Below are positions 9,694-19,638 of a stretch of DNA of 20,299 nucleotides, piece after piece. The position numbers were made by a program, and so were the translations under genes. The notes beneath the pieces are model-generated. The model ran no database searches, was not told where the DNA came from, and saw only the letters and a list, made by a program, of their open reading frames with translations. The first letter of the stretch is position 1, and the number at the start of each line of letters is the position of its first letter. This DNA is from Oppiella nova. Taxonomy: Eukaryota > Arthropoda > Arachnida > Sarcoptiformes > Oppiidae. The stretch is taken from NCBI GenBank assembly GCA_905397405.1, contig CAJPVJ010000808.1, forward strand, positions 1 to 20,299, read 5' to 3'.

Positions 9694-12219
9694 CTAAATA
9701 AATGGCTCGCAACGCAAATCCTTGAACCGTAAGAAACCATTAGTGAACATCACTGAGAACTGAATCATATTCTTGGGATTGACAGCAATGGGTTCTTTGG
9801 ATATAAAAGCTGCCAAATGCCAGTTGGGACTCATATTGAATGAGTTGATGACAATTTGTTGAGTTAAATGCAATTCATACCAATAGAGTATTGCATCCAA
9901 TTGTCCACATTGAACAACATTCACACAACACTTATTGTTTGGCTCGACATCGATCTCATCCTTTGATTGACTTAAATCATTGAAATTGATTTCCAATAAG
10001 TCGAAAGAGTCACTCAGTTCTGAATATTCAATTTTCTTCACATCAATGTTTTGAAGAATTTCAGTCTAAAAAATATAAATTCATTAAAACTTTAAATATT
10101 TAAAAGGTAAATTATTTATACTAACCTCAAAAACATTAAGAAAACTCTTAATCTGGAATCCGTGGACGTTTTGGTCGCTAATAAGTCTGGACCGACTGAT
10201 AAGATCTTCACTTTGAATAAGTAATGCTTTGATAATGACTTTGAAAGGCATAAAAATAGGAGATTTTACTGAATAAATGTTAAGAAATGCCAACTTCTCT
10301 AATATATTGCTTCTCATTAGACCAGAAGTTTCAATGAGATCTAAGAGGACTAAAGAGTTTGCTATTTGTTTATCATTTGAGACCAAATCATCAAAATCTA
10401 ATACATCTATTTTATGGGCATTTATTTTGCAGATTTTAATGAACTTTTTAATGCAGTCTCTTATGTCATTGTCATCACTGATTACTGTTAGTTTGGATAA
10501 CATATGGCTAGCCATGCAATGTAGGCTCGAAATCGGAAAGAAACTCAAATCAATTATTTTTGTAATCCTTTCTTTTTTCATCACTGTTTGCAATGCAGTA
10601 ATATATAAGTCGTGAAAATTATTCGCATTTAAATACTTAATGAGTTCTGGATTTAAATGAATTATTTGGGAATCATTTGGTTTCATGTTTGTACCAGTTA
10701 CTTTCAGATCTTTTAGTTTTAAGAAATCCTCATTGAGAGTAAAATTCATAGAAATGTGTGTTTTATTAGACACAGTGACGGGTCGGACAGTTGCCGGATA
10801 TATAGCCTGTTCCCATCCTATTAGCTCAGAAGGAGGTTCTGTTGATATGTGAATGTCTTGGATTAGATTTAAGTCAAACCAAACTCCGATCGCATCAAGT
10901 GTTCCCTCAGTCACACAATTCACATCAATGCCAAACATGTGATCCCTTTCTAAGAGTTTTTCGATTTGCAAAATATCATTGAAATTGATATCAATTATTT
11001 CAAATGGTTTGCTTAAAAACTTTTTGTCGGCAACTTTGGACAAATTGGTTGTCGTGTACTTCATATCATTAAAATCGACACAAAAGGACACGTCATCTGA
11101 AACACGAATGTCTCCGAACTGTCTTCGGTTAACAGTAAAAACATCTCTCAATTCATTACTCTCTATAAGAACCCCATAAACTGTAGCTCTGTTTGGGACA
11201 ACCATTCCGTGGTTGGGATCAACTAAATTCTTAAGGGCTGAGTAAATAGTGGTTAAGACGTGTTCGCCAAACAACGCCGCGTCGAATATCTCGGTCACCA
11301 CCAGATGTACTCTTCAGGCAATCAGTGAATTAATTCATTTCTCATCACATTCTGCTAATAAATCAATGGACACAAGACTTACGGCTTTTCAATCATCTGA
11401 GGAATACGTAAATTAGTGGACATTTCGTTGAAGAGCACCACTTTATCCATCACTCCATTGGTTTGCAACACATCTCGACATAAATGGTATAACATATCCG
11501 ACACTTCACACGCGTAGACCTTATGAGCGCCAGATTTCACCGAATATAGACTGAAGACACAAATGAGTTCACAATTCATGTCTCATTGGATAGTATCCAT
11601 ACCTCAAGAGTCCAGAACCGGCGCCGATATCCAAAACAGTATTAAAACCGCTTTCAATGGCCCTATGAATGGCTGTCTTGAAGACACTGTTTCTCTTGAT
11701 ATCGTTGATCATTATGTAATGCCATCGAGCGATAGCCGAAGACTTGATGTTCTCGAGACACAAATGAGACAAATTATAGTCCGGGTTCAGTGCCAGCGAT
11801 GACACAAAGCACTCGACAGCCTCTGAAAGACATCCTTTTCTATGGATTGAACAAACTTTTAGTGCCATTCATATGAGACAATTGAAGACCAATTACTTGA
11901 AAAAATAGAGGCCTTTATTGTAGTGAAGGTCTTCGCAGTCTGGAAGCGCTTCTATGGCTTCGTTGAAGGCATCAATGATAGTGTCGTTGTCTGCGTTGAC
12001 CACAGTCTGCAAGTGATTCATATGTCTGTCGAAGGCATACAAGAAAGTTGGTCTCCATTTGTCTGTCAATTGTTGGTGTGATTCGCGTGATTGACAATTA
12101 AGTGATACTTTGAAGGCCACTAAGAAGTGACCGCAACTGACACTGTATTGCATGGACTGCACACACTTGACAGCCCTGTCCACCAATTGGTCCACCGATG
12201 CAGTGGTCGACCGACTCAT
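9694..12219 (-). CDS. PRMT9: Protein arginine N-methyltransferase 9
   Basis: Five minus-strand exons: 12219-11897, 11839-11603, 11550-11383, 11311-10126 and 10065-9694. The introns are 57, 52, 71 and 60 nt. The total is 2286 nt, 761 residues, and all phases agree. The N-terminus has TPR-like helices, including LHYNKGLYFF and EAVECFVSSLALNP (about 98-127). SAM motif I, VLDIGAGSGLLS, is at 176-187; the acidic post-I residue is E202 in YACE; the double-E loop is E250 and E259 in VVTEIFDAALFGEH. The WEQAIYP block matches the THW-loop region, and a second degenerate methyltransferase-like half reaches the C-terminus. Human PRMT9 is 845 residues and symmetrically dimethylates the splicing factor SF3B2; that substrate is family knowledge, not shown here. 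The catalytic residues are intact. The N-terminus at MSRSTTAS is the first Met. Confidence 0.95.
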
Positions 12220-13099
12220 CTCAAGACATCACACATTCACTCAAACAGTGAGTGTTTGTCAACAAAACACGTTTCCTATGCCTCTCTCCACTCCACTCCC
12301 ACTCCACTCACTCTCAACACTCTCACTGAACATAGATTTGATTGCAAGGGAACTGGTGGTCAGCATCTGATTGACACACTTTGTAAAACATATGCAATGC
12401 ATATCAATACTAAATTTAACTCTTGACTATTCTCGGGAAAACATTATTATAATAATTGATACAATTTATGTTACTAGTATACTATTTTAATTATGTAAAT
12501 GAAATGCTATTTTAATTGCCATGCTTCATATTTATGATCATTCGTAAACTTATTCAGTAACTTCACATACAGTATTCATAATAATATGTATGTTGGTCAT
12601 TTCTTTCCAACACTTTTGATTCTACCGTTTAATTTAACATAAAAATTATTTAATTCAGTTGTTGTGAAAGGTTTTCAGTCCTATTTTTATTCAATATTTC
12701 AATATAAAGTTACAAATAAGTTAGTATGAAATTCTTGACAACTAGTATACTTTTAGTAGAATATTATTTTAAATTTAATTAATTTATTAGTCAAAGTAAA
12801 TTTTGTTGCATAGGTACTTTATTTGTTATATTTGCTAAATTTAATAAAGTGGTTACAGAATTAGTGCTTTATTGACAAATATAACAACTATATTAATGAT
12901 TATTATAATTTACAGAACAAACTTGCATTTACAGTATTTTATTCAAATTAATTTTTTGTTTCAATTACAGATTTTTAGTTAATTTATTTAAAACATATCC
13001 GATTAATATAATTTTATATAAAAAGCAAGTATTCATGACATTTAGTTATATTCAAGTTCTTAGTTTACATACAGTATATCAGTACACTATTCATCAGTA
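12220..13099. other. PRMT9 upstream region and AT-rich spacer
   Basis: Positions 12278-12325 are a pyrimidine-rich tract built of CACTC/CCACT units, so GA-rich on the PRMT9 coding strand. It sits 60-110 bases upstream of the PRMT9 start and may be a promoter element of GAGA type (inference). A short inverted repeat CACTC/GAGTG lies at about 12237-12254. The rest is AT-rich. A 12-bp perfect inverted repeat (TTGTTATATTTG at 12823-12834 and its complement at 12876-12887) could form a stem-loop. No gene is seen. Confidence 0.45.
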
Positions 13100-13153
13100 T
13101 TTATTATTAATGAAATTATATAATAGTCTATGAGTGGTATCTCCATTAGTGAA

Positions 13154-13375
13154 TCACTTTTTGCCATAACAACAGTGTCTACGTCTATGAAAGCAGCATG
13201 CTCGTGGTCGGAAATAAGCCACTCGACGGTAACCACCATAGCCACCACCATAGCCACCACCACCACAGCACCGGGGTCTGTAGCCACAACAGGGCACTGT
13301 CTGTACAATATCTAAATCATTGAGCAGTAATGCGCTCAACAAGAAAGTCAAGCAAACAACTCTTGTGTGAAACAT
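13154..13375 (-). CDS. Small secreted glycine- and cysteine-doublet-rich peptide
   Basis: Intronless, 73 residues, ATG at 13375 and TGA at 13156-13154. A signal peptide is clear: basic MFHTR, a hydrophobic core (VVCLTFLLSALLL), and likely cleavage near residues 26-27. The mature part has four Cys-Cys pairs at 29-30, 36-37, 60-61 and 68-69. They form two mirrored blocks, CCGYRPRCC and CCFHRRRHCC, around a Gly/Tyr linker (GGGGYGGGYGGY). Gly/Tyr repeats occur in cuticle and silk-like proteins; short basic Cys-rich secreted peptides are often antimicrobial. I recognise no exact family. A TATA box 48-57 bases upstream and AATAAA at 13105-13100 frame a compact gene. Confidence 0.75.
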   Translation of the reverse strand: MFHTRVVCLTFLLSALLLNDLDIVQTVPCCGYRPRCCGGGGYGGGYGGYRRVAYFRPRACCFHRRRHCCYGKK

Positions 13376-13422
13376 TTCACACTTGTTTCCAGAGTTAGTT
13401 CAATAAATATATGAGTAAATGC

Positions 13423-13432
13423 TTTTTATATA
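13423..13432 (-). promoter_or_regulatory. TATA box of the Gly/Cys-rich peptide gene
   Basis: TATATAAAAA on the minus strand, 48-57 bases before the ATG at 13375. A start site ~30 bases further on would give a 5' UTR of about 25 bases. This is the clearest core promoter in the window and fits a highly or tissue-specifically expressed secreted product. Confidence 0.65.
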
Positions 13433-14322
13433 CCCTTTTATATTACTCAATTTTTAGGAAATACCGAATAATTGAATTGAAAATCTGGGGAATTATGGAT
13501 AAAAGTATAAGGATCCTATAAGGGTACCAGAATATGCCTATTCTTTGTATTTATACATTCATTGTAGAATCAATAGGATTGTACAAAGTTTTGTTATAAG
13601 TCTAAATACTTTAGAGAAATTATATGACAAAATATTGTAGTATTTATTAAATTTTCAATTCTTTGAATTTTCAAGGTTTTTTGAGTTTACAATGTAATGT
13701 GTTTTATAGTATTAAATCAATAATATTGATGTTTTAAGTATTTTTGATTTTATCACACAATTATAAGATGAAGACAAACAATTCAGTAATTATTGGAACT
13801 TTTGTTCAAATGTAATAGAATTTTATATACAAAATACATGAGATATAAGATAATACAGGTATTTATAAGGGATTATAATCTAAGATTATATACTGTTTCA
13901 TTATTTACCAAAATAAAAGAATATAATTTATAAAATATAATGATTTAGATTAATAATAATTAATAATTCATTAAATATTTTAATTTGGCAAACTCAAAAT
14001 TTTTTAATAATACGATAATTCATAAGAATTAATGAATTATTTAAATAAGTTGTAAAAAATTTATATTCTACAAATATCGATAGTTAATTCATAAAAAGAT
14101 ATTATTTTATTGTAAGTTATATTTATAAAATTTTATATACTGTACAAAACTTATGACATTGTTAATTTGAAAAATCTATTCAATTTAATTTATGAAACCT
14201 TTATTATAAAAAACTTTAATACATTTCACTTGAATTCAAAGGATTTTTGATAAAATATTATGTAATTACTGTATTATGTAAGAGAAGGTCAACACTTAAA
14301 AAGTCTTAATATTCTTTGTATA

Positions 14323-14346
14323 ATATATATATATATATATATATAT
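14323..14346. repeat. (AT)12 microsatellite
   Basis: Twelve uninterrupted AT units, followed by TGTATATACGTATATA, a degraded continuation. Confidence 0.95.
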
Positions 14347-15580
14347 TGTATATACGTATATATTGACGCAAATTGCTGTACAATAGATACGAGTCATTGA
14401 ACAGAAAATTTAACTTTCCAATAAAACTTAAAAGTGTTAAAATAGTTATTATAACTAAATGATTTATGGTGTTTTCCATACAACTTTCAAAATTAGCCAA
14501 TGATTGACATGATTTCTTAGAAAATAAACATTTTTATATTAATATAATATCTGTACTCTATTGATATAGTATTTCTAAAAAGATTGTAGATTCTAATTGT
14601 TTAATTAAAACGTTAATTTTACTAACTAATAATTAATTTATTTCCATTTAATAAACGAGTTATGAAATTAAAAACTAATTGGATTTTGAATATCTAATGA
14701 CTTTTAGGTACTATTTTCTAGATAACTTTAAAAATTAACTTTTCAAGTAATTTGATTTTGTATTGTAAAGTTATTAAAAAAAAGAATTTCTTTTATATTT
14801 TAATATTAATAATAAAATATAATATAATAATTCAAACACAATTTGTAAAAAATATTTAATTAAAATTAACATTACAAACTACATAAAAATAAAGTTTAAA
14901 ATAAAAAACAATATTTTAAAGATATAGATTAAATCGTTTCATAAATCTATTAATTTAATAAAAATTTTATTCTTTATTACTTAATACATAAAAAACTTGT
15001 ACACTTAATTAAATAAGCTTGAAAATATTGCCAGAATTAATATTATTTCTTTAATTAATTCATAATTAACAGTAGAAATAAGAATAATAATAAAATTAAC
15101 CAGTGAATAAATTGATTTGAAATGAGCAATAGGTTTGACATTTTAAAAGTCAAATAAAGTTATCAATAGAATTCACTGTACAGTACAGTACAGTATATAA
15201 TTATTAAATAATGTCCTAGAATATATCTCAATATTACTTTATATTTATTATTCATCTAATGGCCAAATTTGAGAGTGAGATAACATTTCATAATATATTT
15301 TATATAACATTATTATATCTGTATTTACATAGAGTGGAGACCCATAACATAAAAAATGCACTTCATATACCGTAAGAGACCCTTTAAATTCATACAATTG
15401 TTACATAATATGAAAATAAACCATAACTTTGATAATAAGCATACTATACATCCATTTTCTTAACCACGATTATAAAAAACGTCAGAATTGATTACAACTC
15501 GTATTGGTTAGGGTTAACACTTTTCTCAGTGGTCAGACATACAGGGAATATTGAATACTTATTGATTAAAGTGTAAAACA

Positions 15581-15594
15581 TACTGTATACAGTA
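15581..15594. repeat. 14-bp perfect palindrome TACTGTATACAGTA
   Basis: Two head-to-head copies of the 7-mer TACTGTA/TACAGTA form a perfect dyad about 155 bases downstream of the carnitine carrier stop (15751 on the minus strand). It could be a dimeric protein-binding site or a short hairpin in the 3' UTR; see the motif finding. Confidence 0.8.
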
Positions 15595-15750
15595 TCACAA
15601 AATATACTTATGAATTAGCAATACATTATTTAATTGCATATTGGAGACAACCTTAAAATGATTTAAATAGAAATGGATTACTATTGCAATTCTGTGTATA
15701 TTCTGTGCAATTATGTGTATATAAGAATTGAGGCATAAATTGACATTTGG

Positions 15751-16656
15751 TTATAGATTGGGTGCAAACTTGTTGAGGAACTTCATGGCCAACTCATAGC
15801 CGAAAAAACAGGCGGCGTTTGCGGGGAAGGCTCTTAACATGACAGGAGTCGCGCCTTTATATAAAGCTCGGATGCCTTCTTCTCTTATCATCACTTTAAA
15901 CACATCTCTAATACCCTTAGGATATGTACCCTCCGGTGCCGTTTGGAGTCTAGACTTGAGCACATCGGGAGGAATGGCGACCAACCAATTGAAAATTCCA
16001 GCCATTCCTCCGGCAAAAAGAGTGCGACCGGCGCTCAAATCGCTTCTGGATTTGCCTTCTGGTGTCAACACGTGTTGCAACCACTCGTATGTCATAAAAT
16101 ACATACCACTGGCCGGTACGTCCCGCAACAGAGTGGCCGCCGTTCCCTTATATATACTTCTGAGGCCTCCCTCTGCATACAGTTGTTTGGCGCAGTCGAT
16201 GGGACCCTTGTATTTAATTTGGGCGCCGGTATTGGCCGCCTGCACCTGAAGCAGACATTTGATGCGCTCTCCCGGAGCCATAATGGCTGTCGTGAAGACC
16301 CCGGAAATCATTCCCGCTTTGAAGAGCTGTACTAAAGTCAAGGGGTCGTCGGCATCGGTCTGTTGTATACGCTTTCCGATACCAAAGCCGAGGAAACAGA
16401 CGGCAAACATAGGGGTGACTCCCGTGAGAGGAGCGGCCATTCCTTTGTAGAGACCCAACACTCCCTCTTTCACGACAATCTTCTTCGCGCAGTCAAAGGT
16501 TCCCGAGTATAGGGCTGTCTGTCCGGCCGGGGGTATAGGCATCGTCTGCAGCCGTACTTTGATTGTGTCCAACGGGTGTCCGGCTGTCACTAAACACATG
16601 CCACCGAAACCGCCCGCAAAGAAGTTCTTCAGCGGAGAAGTTCTTTGGCCCGACAT
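15751..16656 (-). CDS. colt: Mitochondrial carnitine/acylcarnitine carrier (SLC25A20/congested-like trachea)
   Basis: Intronless, 301 residues, the same length as the human carrier. Three tandem SLC25 repeats carry signatures [11 protein letters not shown] (P28, D30), [11 protein letters not shown] (P128, E130) and [11 protein letters not shown] (P230, D231). The variant second signature with Glu, plus the third-repeat sequences [10 protein letters not shown] and [15 protein letters not shown], are characteristic of the carnitine/acylcarnitine branch. It sits in the inner mitochondrial membrane and exchanges cytosolic acylcarnitine for matrix carnitine, feeding beta-oxidation. Six transmembrane helices are expected. 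The start at 16656 ([12 protein letters not shown]) leaves the usual very short N-terminus. It lies head to head with metaxin, another mitochondrial gene, about 0.7 kb away. The lack of introns is odd next to intron-bearing neighbours. Confidence 0.96.
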   Translation of the reverse strand: MSGQRTSPLKNFFAGGFGGMCLVTAGHPLDTIKVRLQTMPIPPAGQTALYSGTFDCAKKIVVKEGVLGLYKGMAAPLTGVTPMFAVCFLGFGIGKRIQQTDADDPLTLVQLFKAGMISGVFTTAIMAPGERIKCLLQVQAANTGAQIKYKGPIDCAKQLYAEGGLRSIYKGTAATLLRDVPASGMYFMTYEWLQHVLTPEGKSRSDLSAGRTLFAGGMAGIFNWLVAIPPDVLKSRLQTAPEGTYPKGIRDVFKVMIREEGIRALYKGATPVMLRAFPANAACFFGYELAMKFLNKFAPNL

Positions 16657-16989
16657 TCCTCACCAGTTGTCGCCGATATTTGTCTCAAATATTATTGCGA
16701 TTCTTGTATTTGTTGGACACAAATACACAAATGAGTGCTATATTTGTGTTGAGATGTGATATATACTTGTCTTTCACTTATCAATCAATTAATTAAATGA
16801 TGTGTCAATTGATTTCAATTCAATTCAATTAGACCTAAACTATACTACACTAGAGTTGAGCACTGGATCGGGCCATACATATGACACACAATGGGCTTTG
16901 CATTCATAAAACACTTATGAATGTATGAAATATTATAAGAAAATTGAAGAGGGACACTTATATTTGATATAAAACATATATTTAATTAA
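16657..16989. other. Upstream region of the carnitine carrier
   Basis: About 330 bases between the carrier start (16656, -) and the end of the small candidate gene (16990, -). It contains TATATAC near 16760 and AATT-rich runs (16790-16830) but no frame of interest. Probably the carrier's promoter and 5' UTR. Confidence 0.4.
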
Positions 16990-17251
16990 TTATCTTAAAT
17001 GACTAATTGCTATAATAATGATCCCTAACAGCAGAGTTGGGCTAGTTACAAATGATAGCAAGCTAGATGATTTGAGGTCTAGTTTTGTTGGTATAGTAAA
17101 CACCGCCAATGTGTGCAAAATGCGTGCATTTATTGTAGAAACATATGAATTGAAAAGCGAGTGAAACGTCTGTAAAATAAGTGAACGTTTGGTCACATGT
17201 TTGTGGAAACTTTGAATCCAAAGAATGATCACATCTTACAAGACATTGCAT
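16990..17251 (-). CDS. Candidate small membrane protein, two exons (unidentified)
   Basis: Exon 1, 17251-17240, encodes only Met-Gln-Cys-Leu. A 70-nt intron with a strong GTAAGA donor and TTATTTTACAG acceptor follows. Exon 2, 17169-16990, ends in TAA. The total is 192 nt, 63 residues. The product is Ser/Thr/Leu-rich with no charged cluster and has a hydrophobic C-terminal segment (LLLGIIIIAISHL), so a tail-anchored or single-pass protein is possible. I recognise no family. Joining an earlier ATG in another frame would give a 40-residue alternative. Splice-site quality and intron size match the real introns here; the tiny first exon and the absence of a clear poly(A) signal count against it. 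It could also be a non-coding spliced RNA. Confidence 0.35.
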
Positions 17252-17351
17252 TCATTGGACTTTGAGATCACTTGCCATTCATATGTGTTTTCAATTGATT
17301 TCCTGTCATATCTGTAAATCATAACAACATTTGCAGATATAGTGCCACACA

Positions 17352-18667
17352 ATGAGTGCTCAGTTTGAACTCAACGTCTGGTCCGGCGATTGGGGTTTGC
17401 CTTCAATTGACTTCAAATCTCTTCAGATGTTAGCCTTTTGTAGATTCAGGTAATCATATGAATGTCACCATTGATTGCTCTCATTACTCATGACCTGCTT
17501 GTGGTGATGATTGCAGTGGAGTTCCCATAAAGACAAACGCAACGAATAACCCGTTTTGGTCTTCTTTGCCATCATTTCGGCACAAAACGACAAAAGTGTT
17601 TGAAATGAAGAAACTGATCCATTATCTGAAGGAACAGAACTATAGCGCAGACTTCAATCTGTCGGCCAAAGACATATCGGATGTGTTGGCATACGAGGCA
17701 CTACTGAAAGCCCAATTAGAGCCGGCGCTGATGTGGCTGTTGTGGTGCGACAACAATAACTACGAACAGCTGATGAGGGGCTGGTATGCGAAGAGACTTC
17801 CCTTTCCCACCAATTACTTCATACCAAACCACTACAAGACGGCCGCTGAGAAGACGGTGCGCTCGAGGTTTGGCGGACAGGCATTGAACGGCGATGTGAG
17901 CGATACGATGATTGAGAGCGCAATCATAGGTGAGGCCCAGAAGTGCTTAACTCTGCTGTCGGAGCGCCTCAAAGACGAGTACTTCTTCGGCCAAAATCCC
18001 AGTTCTTTCGATGCGTTAGTCTTTGGCTATTTGGCGCCTCTTCTCAAAGGTTTTATAGTTATTTCGATGTCAAACCATTCGGTGGGTTAGGGGTTAGGTT
18101 GGCAGCCACCTGGACGGGCAAACACTCACCTACCCTACCCTACCCTACCCTACCCTACCCTCCTGTAACCGGTGACAAAAAGACATACTGTACGCGTGAC
18201 TCTCGTTGGCTGCCTACCATCCTAGCCAACCACCTAATGGTTTGAAATGGAAATACCTATAAAACCAAACTTTTCAAACCTAACCTCCAGTGCCGACACA
18301 CAACCGCATCCTTCAGAATCACATCAAATCGTGTGATAATCTGACAAAATTTGTCAATAAAATCCTTTCCAAGTATTTCCCGACACATAAAGACAATAAC
18401 TCGAAGACAACGACAAGTGATTCGAACAGCACTTCGGCCGATCCCGAAGAAGACAACGACTTTCCCCATAAATGGAGAGATATTATACTCTCGGGTCTGT
18501 TCGCAACGGCAGCGATGGTTGGCTACGCTTTGTTCACCGGTTTGGTTAAGATTGATGTGTCGGACGATGAGGACAATGAATATGAAGAGAACGAGGAATC
18601 GGTTCCAGACTTAAGTGCGATATTCAATGACTATGAGGAAGAGTCTGAAGACAGAGACGAGCAGTAG
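17352..18667 (+). CDS. Mtx1: Metaxin-1-like outer mitochondrial membrane import/SAM-associated protein
   Basis: Three plus-strand exons: 17352-17449, 17517-18049 and 18291-18667. The introns are 67 and 241 nt. The total is 1008 nt, 335 residues. The N-terminus FELNVWSGDWGLPSID and the following NPFW are the metaxin thioredoxin-like half. The C-terminal GST-like half has WYAKRLPFPTNYFIP, ECLTLLS-type AQKCLTLLSERL, and the FDALVFGYLAPLL motif. A transmembrane helix (about 275-296, AAMVGYALFTGLV) and a very acidic tail (about 299-335) complete the metaxin-1 plan. Metaxins sit on the cytosolic face of the outer membrane, work with the SAM/TOB complex in beta-barrel insertion and link mitochondria to motors. 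The second intron is nearly all a mobile-element-like sequence. The stop is only 73 bases from the stop of the convergent neighbour. Confidence 0.95.
18049..18266. mobile_element. 218-bp TIR element filling metaxin intron 2 (introner-like)
   Basis: The left end GGTTTTATAGTTATTTC at 18049 and the reverse complement of the right end GGTTTTATAGGTATTTC (finishing at 18266) match over about 33 bp with four mismatches, and more loosely for ~60 bp, both reaching a GGCAGCCA block. AAA abuts both ends (18046-18048 and 18267-18269), a possible 3-bp target duplication. The first G of the element is the last exon base and the next GT is the splice donor, so the element supplies the 5' splice site. The acceptor (CCTCCAG, ending 18290) lies 24 bases past its right end. 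Inside are TTAGG-like units and a (TACCC)6 tract. There is no coding capacity. Confidence 0.75.
18131..18160 (+). repeat. (TACCC)6 pentamer tract
   Basis: Six exact TACCC units inside the element in metaxin intron 2, between its two arms. Nearby GGTTAGGGGTTAGGTTGG (about 18085-18102) resembles the arthropod TTAGG telomere unit but is too short and irregular to call an interstitial telomere. Confidence 0.9.
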
Positions 18668-18740
18668 TTTTAGTCATTTTCACTCAATTTTAGTCCAATG
18701 TTATGAAATTTAAAACATAAGTAATTTAATTAAACAAATT

Positions 18741-19638
18741 TCAAGTCAATACAAACGGCATTGTTTTGATACATGTATTGAGTGACAAACTCTGAGCTCC
18801 GGAACTACCGGTAATGGACTGTGCGTTCATTGAGTCCAACCATGAATTGATATGCATTTCAAATAATTGGTTGTATTCTTGTGGACAACTGAATGAATAG
18901 ATGGCATAATTGGAGTCTAATCTTTGGACACTATAAGCACAAAGTGGTTGATATGCGAGACAATTGCCTCTTTGGTGATCATTATTGCAATAAATGATAG
19001 GATAGCCTAACATTGATCCGCATATCAAACACATATCTATACCACTATTTATCTCAATTACAATCTTTATTTCATGTGAATCTGTGTTCAGTTGATTCAG
19101 TAGATCTCTTATAATGGCTTTCTTTGATTGGATCTGTTGTTGAGTAAGAAGTTGTGGTTTCTGGAGATCAGGCGAGACATCGATGAATGCAATGAAATTT
19201 CATGTGAATCTGTGTTCAGTTGATTCAGTAGATCTCTTATAATGGCTTTCTTTGATTGGATCTGTTGTTGAGTAAGAAGTTGTGGTTTCTGGAGATCAGG
19301 CGAGACATCGATGAATGCAATGAACGAGTCGTTCAATAAGTTTGTCAAATGTCTTAATAAATGCTCAAAGTTTGCAATAAATAAGATGTCATTGATTTGA
19401 ATCACTTTAAGATCGTTGAGATGGATGTCCAGCTCGTGGCAGACATTGAGGACATGATCGCAATCACCGAAACTTAGTTCCCATAAATAGGATGGCTTTT
19501 GATGACAACCGATTGAACACAATTGTAGTTTCAATTCATTGATCAAATGATGGCTTATTTTATTGGTCTGAAAGTCGAAGAATATAATCAATAAATGGTT
19601 GAAAATGAATCAATACTTACACTACACTTGCGTTTCAT
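18741..19638 (-). pseudogene. C1orf74 (UPF0739/DUF4504)-like gene, frame broken by a 128-bp duplication
   Basis: Exon 1, 19638-19621 (MKRKCS), is followed by a 53-nt intron (GTAAGT...TTTCAG). Exon 2 starts at 19567 and should end with the stop near 18741. As given, the reading frame shifts inside the tandem duplication and stops at about 19109. If one of the two identical 128-bp copies is ignored, the frame is continuous: 717 nt, 238 residues. Features seen: KPSYLWELSFGDCDH, a FIAFIDVSPD segment, and a C-terminal CLICGSMLGYPIIY with NCLAYQPL and YAIYSFSCPQEY. These resemble the C1orf74 family from memory; its function is unknown. The high quality of both halves argues that the gene is, or was until very recently, intact. 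The family name is moderately sure; the gene is surer. Confidence 0.6.
19069..19324. repeat. Exact 128-bp tandem duplication inside a coding exon
   Basis: Positions 19069-19196 and 19197-19324 are identical by eye and directly adjacent. Because 128 is not a multiple of three, the second copy shifts the frame of the C1orf74-like gene. The unit contains no AGGT, so it cannot simply be removed as a duplication-born intron. Confidence 0.95.

Larger units (their letters stand above)
13440..15750. other. 2.3-kb AT-rich spacer, no gene seen
   Basis: Extremely AT-rich with no coding-like frame; the open stretch at 14500-14306 (-) runs into the microsatellite and is compositional. Contents: an (AT)12 tract at 14323-14346, a triple overlapping TACAGTA at 15179-15195, a 14-bp palindrome at 15581-15594, and single TACTGTA sites at 14138 and 14267. 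The left end presumably holds enhancer sequence of the secreted-peptide gene and the right end the 3' UTR of the carnitine carrier. Confidence 0.5.

Noticed and set aside
18085-18102. Interstitial telomere (TTAGG) array in metaxin intron 2
   Set aside because: Only two or three irregular units; the neighbouring tract is TACCC, not CCTAA, and the whole belongs to the TIR element.
19069-19324. New intron born from tandem exon duplication
   Set aside because: That mechanism needs AGGT in the repeated unit so that GT...AG spans one period; the unit has no AGGT on the coding strand.
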